A DNA stretch of 64,000 bases from Piscicola geometra (taxonomy: Eukaryota > Annelida > Clitellata > Hirudinida > Piscicolidae). The DNA lies in assembly GCA_943735955.1 (NCBI GenBank), contig OX030964.1, positions 3,777,099 to 3,841,098 on the forward strand. The letters run 5' to 3'. The position numbers and the translations under genes are program-made. Shown one piece after another: positions 12,491 to 25,932 of the stretch (within the stretch, counting starts at the first letter, position 1; every line of letters starts with the position of its first letter). The notes under the pieces are model-generated. The model was not told the origin of the DNA. It did not search any database and worked only from the letters and a program-made list of their open reading frames with translations.

Positions 12491-15148
12491 AGTTGGAATG
12501 CAGTAGTAAGAGTCCGGAGATCCCTAGAGATAGACAGGAGACGAAATGAGTGTTCATAAAAGACACCTAAATCGCAGATTAGATTAGATAATAATTCCTA
12601 GAGCACTTTGCATGTAAGAAATAATTATGTGAAAATATTATTATTACTATAATTATCTAAAACAATTATAATTAGTATAATATATTAGAATTTTTAGTTA
12701 TTATTAATATGTTATTATTATTGAAATATTATATTATAATAATATTATTATAATGGCATCTTGTGAATTCCTAAGAATCTTTCAGCCCCAGGTTTTAAAT
12801 GTATAAAGAAAATATAGATAATATGAAAATATAAAATGGATGAAATTTGAAAATATAAAAATTTGATGACTTGCGGAAAACATATTAAATAAAAATGAAT
12901 TAAATACTTCTTTATACTTGATTAACTTTTGAAATAAAAGTCTAAAATTAAATTTGGAAAAATAGTTTTTCAAGTGGAGGAGAATTAGATCCGGTATGGA
13001 CGTGAATCCTAATTATGACATGCTGAATTGCTATTGAATGTTTCAAACGCAACCTTAGTCAGGGTCTTTGGTTACTTCATCATTACCACAACAAATGAGA
13101 ATTTCATTTACGATGTTAAAGTATTTTTTTACTTCATTTGTGATATAATCACCAGTGGCGTCATTGTCAATTCCCTTATCACTTTCATCTCAATTATTCT
13201 CTTTTTACAGATTCAATTCTTTTTTAATTCTTCTTTTCTTCCCGTTCAAAATACTTTTTTAATCTCCATCAGAACTATTTTAAATTTTCGCGCCACTACT
13301 ACCATCCACGAATCCATCCATACTCACAATCAATCAAAATCTCCACAACCATTCTTTCAGACATCCATCCTTCCACAAAAGCAACCATCCACACTACCGC
13401 CTAGTTTTTGAAGCATAAACATTCCACCAGAATCTTTCTTCCTTTATAGCTACAGGGTCAATACAACAGCCATTCGTCCATCCGTCCATCTATCCATCCA
13501 TCCGTCTATTTCCTTTTTTCTTGCATTATCTCCCCACCCATCAATCTATTCTTTTATCTATTCAGCAAAAACACCGACAGGTGATTGAATAAATCAAAAG
13601 AAATAAAAGAAAAAAAAATTATTCAATTATCTATCGATTCACCCATCCAACCATCCGTCAAATTGATTCACTTAATTCATTTCTTAATCTGCCGTTCAAC
13701 CATATTCATATATGATATCATTGATATACTGGTTGGCATCCATTCCAATACCTCGAATTGTTTAAATACTTTAAAAACATTACAATTTATACTTCAAAGT
13801 TTACATAATAAAAATAGGAATTTTTTTCAGAAAAAACGTTTTAAAGCTAAAAGAGTTTTAAAAGTTCGTTTTCAATGAGTTGTTGCTGGAAAGACATTTT
13901 AATAATCGATCTAGCCGGAAATACTAACATTAAAAACGAACTGGCTAGTTTATGAATTAGATTCCTTTTTTAATTGTTTTTCCTTGTTTGTTTAAATGGA
14001 AAAAATATTTTTTATAATAAAAAGATTGACGAGAAAGTTAATTTTTAAAAATAATTTTGAGAAAGTTTTTCAAAAACATTGATAAAAAATATGACGAGAG
14101 ATAAAAATGAAGTAAAATAGATGATGTTGATGTGGGATTGGGTTTCTGAGTACCACACGTGGTGATTGCAAAAATAAATAAAAAACAAAATGATTTTAAA
14201 AAGATAAAAAAGTTTATAATATGCTTTTTTAGAAAAAAGATTTGTTAAATACATAAAAGGAGAATAAGAAGGATTTGAAAGATAAGAAAAATAATTTATA
14301 TATTTTTATAAGAGAAAATGAATATTGCTTATATATTATATATATCCTTGGGAGGTGGTGTAAGAAAATTACTATTGGTATTCTAAGTATAAGAATAAAA
14401 CGACTTGTAAATTAAAAAAATTTAAACTAAAGTGTAGAATAAGGCATTTGGTTACTTGAGAATAATAATAAGGTATATGATTACTAGAGAATTATTTTTT
14501 AGAATCCATAGAACGAAAATAATTTTTTTATTCATAAAGGAATTGTAAAGTTTGAATATAATTTGAAAAAGTTAAAAAATCAAAATCAAAACTTATAGAT
14601 AAAAAACTAACAAATTGATGCCGATGATTAAAGGTGGTAGAATGTTTTTCCATTAGTGTTTTAATCATGGCGTTTTTGTAGGTGAGATGATTTGTGATGG
14701 TTCTACCATGAAAAAATAAACCGAAATAAATAAAAAGATGAAAAAATTAAATATAAAAATTCTTAAAAACTTTAAAATGGTATATAAATCAAAGAAAGAA
14801 AACCATTGAAATAAAAAAAAACTTTTTTTAAATGTTATCGTTAAAAAGTATTTCACAATTCGTGGAAAGAAAAACTAAAAAATTTAACAGCTTCGAAAAA
14901 TTTGCAGACAAAATGTAAATATTTAAATGTGAAAGATAAGAGTGATGATATTGATGAAGATGAAAAAGAAGATGGTACTTATGATGGTGATCACCACTAT
15001 TATCATCAATATAATAATAATTATTATATTATCTATGTAATTTTCCAAATTATTAATATAATATTACTATGGAATTTTCAATGTTATTATTAGTTTATTT
15101 CTTCTTTTACCAATTAATATTTCACAAAATAATATTTAATTAATTATT
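12491..15148. other. AT-rich sequence, no gene seen
   Basis: Contains a CATC-like patch at 13300-13560. The 127-codon open frame at 13028-13411 and others here show no family similarity and look compositional. Confidence 0.55.
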
Positions 15149-16717
<1,569 letters not shown>

Positions 16718-17575
16718 CTGGAAGAAGAAGTTACAAGAGTGAAATTATTTTTTAAAGAAATTTGAGGGAGTATTATGTTTTTTATGTAGTCGAATTGGTT
16801 TCAAAGTTAAACTGAAAAATAAAAATCTTCCACATACATTTGAAGGTTAATTTTTTAATCTTTCTAAGAAATAACCTCATCTATTCACCATTCTTCTTAT
16901 ATTCTTGTTTATACCTTTGTCTCCATAACTACCTTCATATCTGCCTGAACGTTTTGTAGTGAATGGTTGGTTACCACTGTCTGATTAGACGATTTACACT
17001 GTTTTTATGAGTTGTTTCTATCGTTTTCTCTTATATATAAAAATTTATTATTTTCTTATCATTCTTTTGGTTTATTTTTATGAATTATTGCTTTTTACAT
17101 AAATCTTTGCTAATTTAATTTATATTCCCCTTTTTTTGTCGAAGTTCTAGGAATATAATGTATGTTATTGAGTGTTGAAAGAAAAAATCTGTTCGGATGT
17201 GAATTCTTTTGCACATTCCTGAAAATAGCCATAGTAACCAAACTTTTATGGCTTTAAAGTGTGCCAAGCAATCTTTCATTGAGATTATATGAAAAATTTA
17301 GTATTCCATTATCATTATCCCTCTAACTAGCCTTTGTTGTATATCCATCATTCACTCATCCATTAACCAATTAATGCAAGCATCCACCCACCAACCCATT
17401 AACTATTCATCCACCTAACAACTTAATCAACCTCAGACGTTTTCGAAAAAAAAAATATTTATAACTTTTTTTAAATCGCAAAGCACTATACATTCTATCC
17501 ACAAAACCCCATTCTTTATCGACAAAATCCAACCATTCCTCCATCCAATCATCCCATCTCATCCCATTTACATCG
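16718..17575. promoter_or_regulatory. Divergent intergenic region before DNAI2
   Basis: An 858-bp gap separates the first recognised exon of the minus-strand gene from the DNAI2 start codon, and should hold both promoters. GTTACC-type half-sites resembling one arm of the RFX X-box occur at about 16970 and, inverted, at 17228-17240; neither is a full palindromic X-box. CATC-type patches lie at 17345-17420. Confidence 0.35.
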
Positions 17576-20500
17576 ATGGAGATCATGTACGTTTACAGCA
17601 AGCGGCGTTGTCACTTCGGTCGCCAAGAACATTTCAACGACAAGCCATCGGAACTTCACTGTGACATCGTCGTTGACGACTCGTTGAAACAGGCATTTAT
17701 CGATCGAGACCCGGTCGATAGGCCCATCCAGTGTGTTCCCGCTCTCAGCGAACATGAGGTGTGTGATGGGGGTGTGTCGTGGTTGTAAAGGGTTTTAGTG
17801 GGGAGATTGAGTGTGGTTTTGACAGTCAAAAAACGATTGGGTGGGTTGAGTGGAGTTGTTTGTGGTTCACTATGATCAAAAGCGCAAAAAACACTTTAAA
17901 AACCCAAAAGAAAACAAAAAAACTTCCACCTTAAAACAACCACTGATAAACCATTGACCTAACCATTAATCCTATTCAACTCTCCCAACCCAGTGCAACA
18001 CCTCGATGAACGACCAAGCCACCAGGGGGGTGAACCATTGCGAGGGTGGATGGCCCAGGGACATCAATCCGTTTGAGTTGGAGCAGGTGTTTGGAGGGCT
18101 AAGCCCTACTGCTATTCTATCTTCTATTTCATCTTTTAAAAAAACAAAATTATTACTATTTTTAATCTTCTAAATTTTTCTCGAAAGCTATTTTGTTTGT
18201 AAACAAATTTTTTTTCTTTTTTTTTGTATATTTTTTCTGATGCAGGTGGTGAGATACCGGAAGAAGGTGGAAAGGGATGATGCCTACAACAACTCCATGA
18301 GTCAGCTAACTAAGGTGATTTTGATGATGATGATGATGTTGGTGGTGATGGTGGTAATGATGATGATGGTGATGATGATGATGATGGTGATGATGATGAC
18401 GATGGTGATGATGATGACGATGATGATGATGAAGATGATTATAAAGAACATGAATTAATGAATAAATGTTATTAAAATACACAAAAAAAACAAATAGACG
18501 ATGGAACAGTGTATGAAGCAGAACAGTGCAATCGACATTTACGAAATCTACTTCGGAAGCAAAAGAAATAACAGCAACAACAACAAAACAACAACCACAA
18601 AGATTGACAACAACAACATCAACAACGACGATGACTACGCAATAACAAGCAACTACTACTACAACAATGGCGTCATTTTCGCCAAACCTGAGGCTTGCTT
18701 GGTTAACATATTAAGGTGGTGTTGCTATAGATCACCATCACCATCATCGCTTTAATCATCCTCTTCCTCATCATCATCATCATCATCCTTATCATCATCA
18801 TCATCATCATCCTCATCATCATCATTATTCTCATCATTATTATCATCCTCACTACCCTTCATCAACACTAACCATCTCTCCAAAACCACAATTCTTCCGT
18901 CATCCCCCATCATTCACACTCCCATCATTATCCTTATACTCTCGTCCGGGAGAACTAAATCTACTTCTTCATCAAATCTCATCTCTTTAGAATATTTTCA
19001 ATCAGAACTCATCTTCTTAGAAACTTTTAAATCCCAAAAAAGTAATTTAATTGTTTTTCTTATTCATATTTTTCTCATCATCTTCTTTACCCACCCCCTC
19101 TCCCACCCAATTTAACTCAATCTTTTCTCATCAAAAACAGACCTCCAAGCGGCCTTCCCGCCAAGACAGCCACCCACATTTCGTGGTACCCTGAATCTCC
19201 ATGCAAATTGGCTGTGAGTATGAGGGGACATGCAAACTATGAAATGTCCCCATTTGACCCACACCATTCTTATGTGTGGGATATTAGTGAGTTTATGTGT
19301 GTGCTTGTGTGTTGTGTGTGTGTGTGGGGATTTGTGTGTGTGTGTGTGTATGTTTGTGTGGAAAAGGTGTTTGTGTGTGTGTGGGGTGGTGTGTGTGTGT
19401 GTGTGTGTGTATGTGTGCGTGTGTGTGCGTAAGTATGTTTTCAGGCATGTATGCAACCAAAATCCTGCCTACTCCGCGTTTCAAAACTCTCTTCCACCCG
19501 CCATTCATCAGACAACTGCCTACGACCAGAACACACTTTCCAGTCACCCACGTGTGACATCACCACACTGGAATACAACCCCAAAGACTTTCATGTGGTT
19601 TTGGCGGGCTTGCAAAACGGCCAATTAGCGCTTTTCGACACCAGAAAAGATGCCAAACCTTTTGAGGTGACCCAGAAAAATGTAGGTCATCGTGAAGCGG
19701 TCTCTCAGGTGGTTTGGGTGGCGTCTAAAACTGGAACTGAGTTTTTCACAGGATCTCCAGATGGACAGGTTTGGGGCGGAAAGGGGGGGGAGGGTATGAA
19801 AACGGCTTGGTTTTCAGTCGTTTTTTAGCATGTTTAAAATACTTTTTACTGGATAATTTTTTTCTTTTTCAATAATATATTTATTCTTCCAACATCTATT
19901 CAATCCATCAATTATCCCATCCCATTTTATTCCAGATTATCTGGTGGGATAGCAGACGCATGGATGAACCACTGGATAATCTCTCACTGGAGCCTGCAAG
20001 GAGTGGCGTGGTGGAGGGAGCTCTGTGTCTGGAGTATGAATCCACCTTGGTTGGCGGGAAGGGGAATGATTGTAATAACAGTAGTACTGTCAGTGGTATG
20101 GAGAGTTTTGTAGGGACATGTTTTATTGAGTTCTTGTGTAGGTTATTTATGTGAATAAATTAGTTTAAAAAATCCACTGATAAACACCATTTAGAATCCC
20201 AACAATGATATTTGTATTTTATAAATTCATAAATCTTGATTTTTTCAAAATCACCCAATCCATACAAAATCACCCAATCTGTTCATTGACAACTCTTTTA
20301 ACTACCACGCCACACAAAGCCATCAAAGTTCATGGTGGGCACTGACAAAGGACATATCTTCCTATGCAATAAGTCGGTTTTTTCATATACTTAATAATGG
20401 CTCCATGTCTTCCGAAGGGAATTAAGGGTTTAATAAATAAAAGTGCTGATAATTTTAAAAGCTAATTTACTTTTTTGGGAATAATCAACTCAACATCTCC

Positions 20501-22459
20501 ACCACAGAAAAGCGAAGAACGCCTATGAAAAGATTGGTTCGTCCTTCTATTCAGGTTCAAATCGCCTTGAAGGCTTTGTTATATAGTTAATCATACTAAT
20601 TGAAATAGCAATATTAATAAAGATTTTGATACTGATAATAAAGATAATGATTCTTTTAATGAAGAAGATGGTTTTACAAAATAACGAAAATAGTAAGAAT
20701 AAAATTAATAATAAAAAAAATAACTATTTAAAATAATAAAAAAACATCTAGGTCACGTGAGTGGTGTGACGTCACTACAGAGAAGCCCCTTTTCCCTCAA
20801 AAACTTTCTTTCCATCGGCGACACCACAGCAAGGGTTTGTTGCTTTTATTGTGTTATTATTTATATTGCTTTTTTGTTTATTATTATACTATTTTGTTTT
20901 TATTTGTTTATTATTATATTATTATTGTTTTTACTAGTTTATTATTCTAATAATTAAATTAAATGTTTAATTTAATAATTATTTTGTTGTTCTTACAATT
21001 CAGATCTGGGTAGAAGACCACAAAGAGTCATCAGTATGGTCGATAGAGTTAGGGATTTTATTTTTACCTAAATTTTTCATTAAATAATTTAATGTTTAAA
21101 CTATTCATTTATTTATAACTATTAATTTTTATTAAGATCTTTTCATCTTACTTTTTGGACCACTTTCAGCTACAGTGACACAGAACTGTCAGGCGGTTGT
21201 TTCAGTCCAACGAGACCAGGCATTATCTTCGCCATCACCAAGGCTGGCTGCATGGATGCATGGGACCTCACGTCTAGACACACTTCTCCTGTGATGTCTC
21301 TAAAGGTGTCGCAATGTGTTTGGAGGCGGGTGTAAGTTAGTGGTAGATGAGGAGAGATGAGAGGGGGAGAGTGAAGGATGGTGGTGGAAAAGGTTGAGTG
21401 GTAATGCGAGTGTAATTGGTATTCAGAAAATTGATTTAAATAAAACAAGAATTCAATGAACTTATATAGTTATTCGTATAGCACCTTTCTTGCAAATTTG
21501 AACAATTCTTTTCATTTCAAGCAAGCTACAATACAACGTCTGTTGTACTATGCATGCAACACTTCTAAAAAATATATTTGCCAAAATTACAACTACCCAG
21601 GTATCGGATTCAGCTCTTAGCAGCATAGCGGTTTCCCGAGACATGGTGGCTTGTGGTGTGGATGATGGTGGAGTGGTTGTGTACCGGCTGAATGAGGCCG
21701 CTAGTGTTGCTGATCGCTATGAAAAACCTGTGGTGTTGAGCGTAAGTGGTGCGTTGGTGAAGATTTGGTGCTGATGTTGGTTCCTATATTTAAAAGGCGA
21801 TTCGGTAAATGGAGGTGGTTATGAAGGAAAAAGGGTTTTATTGAGATGGAGCTAGGATTAAGATAGTTCATGGAGAGAACAAAATACTTCATGAATATAA
21901 ATTTATTATTCTTTTTAAAGTGAAGAAAACTTCGATAATTTCATATTTCATGATTGCATCTTCAAGAAAACCCTTCTAGATGCTGGAAAGAGAAGCGAAA
22001 AGAGAGAAAATGTTGGAAGGAAAGAGGAAAGAGATAAAGAACAGGGAGAGGGCCAAGTCAGCGAAGGAAAAACCAGCCGATAAAGTAACGAATGAATGCA
22101 CGTTATTTTTGTGTGCAATTTCTACGAACACACTATTAAGCAATATCTTTCTATATTTTATATTGTCCCGTCTGGGACATAAGCCGCCAACCAGCTTCCA
22201 CCAGGGTTGATAGTTCTAGGCGAGTGTTTTGGTGCGTGAACTGTCTGCCATAAACGATTCCGAAGATCATTTTTCTTTCTATATTCTTATTTATCTCATC
22301 TAATAACCACCTACCTTTCCAGTACCACTATTATTCCACCTCCTGCAGAAGACAGGAATGGATGGAGAGAAGGTGGATGAGTTAGCAGACGCTGAAAAAG
22401 TCTTCTGGGAAGTGATTGCTAACGAGAGGAAGTTTTCGAAGGTGATGAAAACTTTCTAA
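17576..22459 (+). CDS. DNAI2: Axonemal dynein intermediate chain 2
   Basis: WD-repeat intermediate chain of the outer dynein arm, needed for ciliary beating. Fifteen exons: 17576-17758, 17994-18086, 18246-18314, 18498-18715, 19141-19286, 19512-19768, 19936-20049, 20320-20372, 20508-20554, 20752-20834, 21004-21047, 21170-21305, 21601-21741, 21980-22084, 22349-22459. All phases match and give 599 residues (human about 605). Landmarks follow the family in order: [111 protein letters not shown] and the charged helix [16 protein letters not shown]. Exon 7 uses a GTTGGC donor, chosen because it restores the conserved STLPSKFMVG. Exon 4 carries an Asn/Thr/Asp insertion. An AATAAA overlaps the TAA stop. 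Confidence 0.95.
18324..18450. repeat. GAT/GGT tract in DNAI2 intron 3
   Basis: GATGATGGT-type tract starting within 10 bp of the exon 3 donor. Confidence 0.85.
18740..18850. repeat. CATC tract in DNAI2 intron 4
   Basis: CATCATC/CCTCATC tract beginning about 25 bp after the exon 4 donor. Confidence 0.85.
19296..19432. repeat. (GT)n tract in DNAI2 intron 5
   Basis: GT-rich tract occupying most of the 225-bp intron between exons 5 and 6. Confidence 0.9.
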
Positions 22460-22743
22460 ATAAAAGTCCTTAGCCGAGACATTTTAAATTAATTTAACTA
22501 TCTATAATTTTAATTTCCCTTAATTTAAAATCAAGTTGTTTTTTTAATCGTTTTTCTAAATTTTAAGACCGCAAACCAAAAAATACAGATACAATGAAAT
22601 TCGAGACTTAGGAAATCACAAAGAAAATAAAAAACCGAATCGTGTGTAAGATTCAATACAATTTAAATTTACAGTAAATTCTTTACTTGTGTGGATTCAA
22701 ATCAGTAAAAAAAATTCAAATATATTTTTACAATTTATTTTCA

Positions 22744-24664
22744 TTATTTTTCACAATTATTGAGTTTTTTCAAAAATAAATTTTTCACATCTCTATAAAC
22801 AACGCCCTCTGGCTGGTTGGAGGCATCTGTAATTTCATTGGTTGGGGGAAGAGGCCATAAGAAGTTCTGATTCCTGATTGGTGGATCGTGTAGAAATGTT
22901 TTTCAACATATTGAAATAAAAATGTGAATAAAATTTATTTAAAAAAAGAAAGAACAAATATTGTAATAAAAAATTAAATTAAAAATATAATTACTTGATG
23001 TCAGCAACAACTGAATTCTTGCACTCGTTGATAAATTTGGCGCGTTTTTGTAGTTCTGTCTTGCTAGCAGAAACTGAAAAATAAAAAAAGAATAAAAAAC
23101 TGTATTATTTAAAATTATGAAAAAGTAATATTTAAAATAAATAGTTTGGCCTACTTTTAATACGGTTTATTTCTTCCATGACACACTTTCTGAGTATAAG
23201 GTCGGTTTGGTGGAGGAGGTTGGATAGACAGACTGTTCTAGAATGTAGAGGAGAAGGAAAAGGAGTGGGAGGGTAGAAGGGGTTTTGGAGAGATAAATTG
23301 AAGAGTTGTAAAAGTTGGTTGAAGGGATATTTATTTTCGTCATCATCATCATCACAAACATCTTCTTCATTGTTATTTTCAATGTAATAAGTGAAATGCT
23401 CCCAGTCAGAAACACCTTCGGTAACACCCTTTTCTCTTCCACCCTCACCATCCACCCCTCCCACTCCACAAACATCCTTCGGTTCCTCAAAAGACGTCAT
23501 CATCCTCCTTATTGTTCCTTCATCCACCCTTTCTCCCTCCATCCTTCCTTCATTCCTTTTCAGCAGTCGTTCCAGTGAAGGTGGTTTAAGAAAAACTTGG
23601 GCATATGACGTATTGCCTGTAGTTGCAATAGTTCATTGAAATGGCCATTAAAGAAAAATTGAAATATATATTTTTTTAAATAATAATAATATTGAATCAT
23701 TAGAAACTAAGTGATGAAAATAGTTAATTATTAGATTAAATATAAAAAATTATTTTCATTATTTTAAAAATAAAAATATTCCAACTTTGTCTGGCAGTCT
23801 TGAAAACTTGTCTCCTCATACTTCTAAGCCACATATTATCATCCACACATATTAACAGTCTTTGGTAACCTCTACCTCTTACCTGTTGAACATGATCTGT
23901 TTCTAGTTTGTCTGTTTCATTTTTCATTTTTTTATTTTGCACACTACTCAAACTATTTAAAGATTTTATAAACTTTTTGTTTATTTCACTGGCGTATTTC
24001 AAGTTTGAGTTTACAGAAAACCCCTTTTTGGGAAATAAATATTTGAATAAATTATTTATTTTTTTCATAATAAATTATCATTAAAATAACTATCCAAACA
24101 TTGGATTTAAACTATATATTTTTTAATTCACCATTATGTTCTTTCGAAAATCTTCCCCATTGAATTCATATCCCTGCTCTTTGAGCTGTTTCAGAAAAAA
24201 GTCAAGAAGCTTGAGAATGTAAAGACGATGTTGCTTCCATTGTGAAGTCTTTAATGGAATTGAAATAAAAACTAAATAATTTAAGTTAATAAAAAGAAAT
24301 AAAAATATTTCCTTATTATTGAATTCAATGTTGAAATATAACTTTCTAAAATATTTGTATTCCCTACCAAATCAACTTCAGCTGGTTTCAAATCTTGATT
24401 ATTCATGTATCTAATATGATTTCCTCCATAATCATTATCATGATCTTCAATATCATCATCAGTATCAACAGAATGACTCATGGAAGATTGATTACTAATG
24501 ATGGCTTCACATATACTATAAGACATCAAATCATCATAACTCAAATGCACCATACTCCAGGAATTTTCAGAAGACAATTTTTCTAGTTTTCTTTTCAAAG
24601 TTTTAAGAAATGTCGTTTTGCCAGAACAAGGCAGACCACAGACGACTAATACCAGAATCTCCAT
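22744..24664 (-). CDS. PSTK: L-seryl-tRNA(Sec) kinase
   Basis: Phosphorylates Ser-tRNA(Sec), the step before SepSecS makes selenocysteinyl-tRNA in the cytosol. Six exons (transcript order): 24368-24664, 24132-24248, 23786-24023, 23155-23616, 22995-23073, 22744-22873; phases match and give 440 residues (human 348). P-loop GLPCSGKT at 10-17, the SYDDLM block near 52, QWK at about 102, VDDNMWLRSMRRQVF at 198-212 (the family VLDDN...SMR block), then NTSYAQVFLKPPSLERLLKR and LLHQTDLILRKCV near the C-terminus. Extra length comes from an Asp/Asn stretch around 68-80 and Gly/Glu- and Asp-rich inserts in exon 4. Exons 2 and 3 lie at weaker homology, and the exon 3 acceptor (24024) is the least certain. 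It converges on DNAI2, with stops 285 bp apart. Confidence 0.9.
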
Positions 24665-25857
24665 TAAATGAATTAAACCTACTTTCGATTTACTTTTTTT
24701 AATGACATTTTACTTTTGCTGAAAGTGAACTTAAGTATTTAAACCATTTTTATTCTCCAAGTTAAAAATAATTTTTTTTATAACTAAAAAAAATTATATT
24801 TCAAGTCAAGATTAAAGTTTCAAATTTGATGATTTAAGTAAAATTTCGAGAAAATAAGCTGTTAACTTGAGAAGTTGTACAAATAGAATTTGAAGTATAA
24901 TTTTTACAGTTATATTATAAATCCCAAATATATTTACAAATTGCATTGCACTTCTTCTAAATATTGTCTGAAAAATTGTTTTTGAAACAGATATTTAAAA
25001 AAAAATTTTATTCAAAAATAATAATTAAAGAAATTAGTCTTATTAAATCAATTATTAATTCAATTAATCATTACAAGAAAAATAACGATAAATAAAACTA
25101 TCAAAATACTCCAAATTTTTTTTTCCAATTTTACAATGGTCGATTAATGTAATACTTGCACTGAACACAATACACTAACACCTTACAAGTACCCCCTAGA
25201 GGGCTTAGACGAAGAAACGTTCAAATTAACTTTAATTGGAATAGTTTTAAATTAAAACACGATAAAAAATATTAAATTTATTATATGTAACAGTATTTGA
25301 ATAAATTAAAATAGATTTAAGTTTTACAATAAATTTATGTTAAATAGTCACTGGATTGATGAATGAATGTATGATTGGAGTAAATATTTTTGTAAGAAAA
25401 TACATTTTTAGAAACTCATTTCTAAGACTCCGAGTTAAAAGGTGAATGGAAGAAAAAAAGATTCACAAAATGATGGAAAAAATGAGTAACTAACGATGAT
25501 AGATAAGTGAAAAGACTAGTACAATTGAATTAAATGCTTCATATCCCAACAAGATCGTTATCAACCTACGATCTAATTAAAAATCATTAAAAATTGTGTT
25601 TTCCTTACATCTTTAGACTTTTAATTATCCTATAATGGGACTTAATTAATCGGAAGCATTCTATTCAATCGACATCTCTACAACACACTTTACTGGTATG
25701 AAAGTGTTATTATTATATTATATTAATGATTATGATTATAATAGAGTAATTAGTAATCTTAATGGTTCCTTTGTGAGTTTAAATATTATTATATTATTAA
25801 TTATCATTTAAATCTAATTGAAAATATTATTTCCATTATGATCGTTTTTTATTGTAA
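24665..25857. other. PSTK upstream / tetraspanin downstream gap
   Basis: Very AT-rich. It should hold the PSTK promoter and the 3' end of the tetraspanin transcript. No exon or repeat family was recognised. Confidence 0.5.
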
Positions 25858-25932
25858 TTAAAGGAAAGCGCTCGGATTAGCCCTGGGGTCCTTTTGGTTC
25901 CTATAGCGAAAAGTCAGCCATATTCCTATGAG
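25858..25932 (-). CDS. Tetraspanin alternative last exon B
   Basis: After acceptor TTTTCAG it encodes LIGIWLTFRYRN followed by QKDPRANPSAFL and TAA, which is the canonical TSPAN31/13 C-terminus. Entry phase 0. An AATAAA (complement of 25848-25853) follows the stop within a few bases. Confidence 0.8.
   Translation of the reverse strand, partial: LIGIWLTFRYRNQKDPRANPSAFL

Noticed and set aside
13028..13411. 127-codon open frame
   Set aside because: Composition is typical of T-rich non-coding sequence and no conserved motif or splice pattern was seen.
19445..19511. Earlier start of DNAI2 exon 6 after TTTTCAG at 19444
   Set aside because: Its phase does not fit exon 5; the acceptor at 19511 restores WDI and the conserved spacing to LEYNPKD.
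20050..20154. Later donors for DNAI2 exon 7 (20088 or 20095)
   Set aside because: They add residues absent from the family, or break phase; GTTGGC at 20050 gives the conserved STL-PSKFMVG junction.
22991..22994. In-frame TAA as the PSTK stop
   Set aside because: It lies in intron sequence after a GTAATT donor; a further exon at 22744-22873 joins in phase and adds the expected C-terminal helix region.
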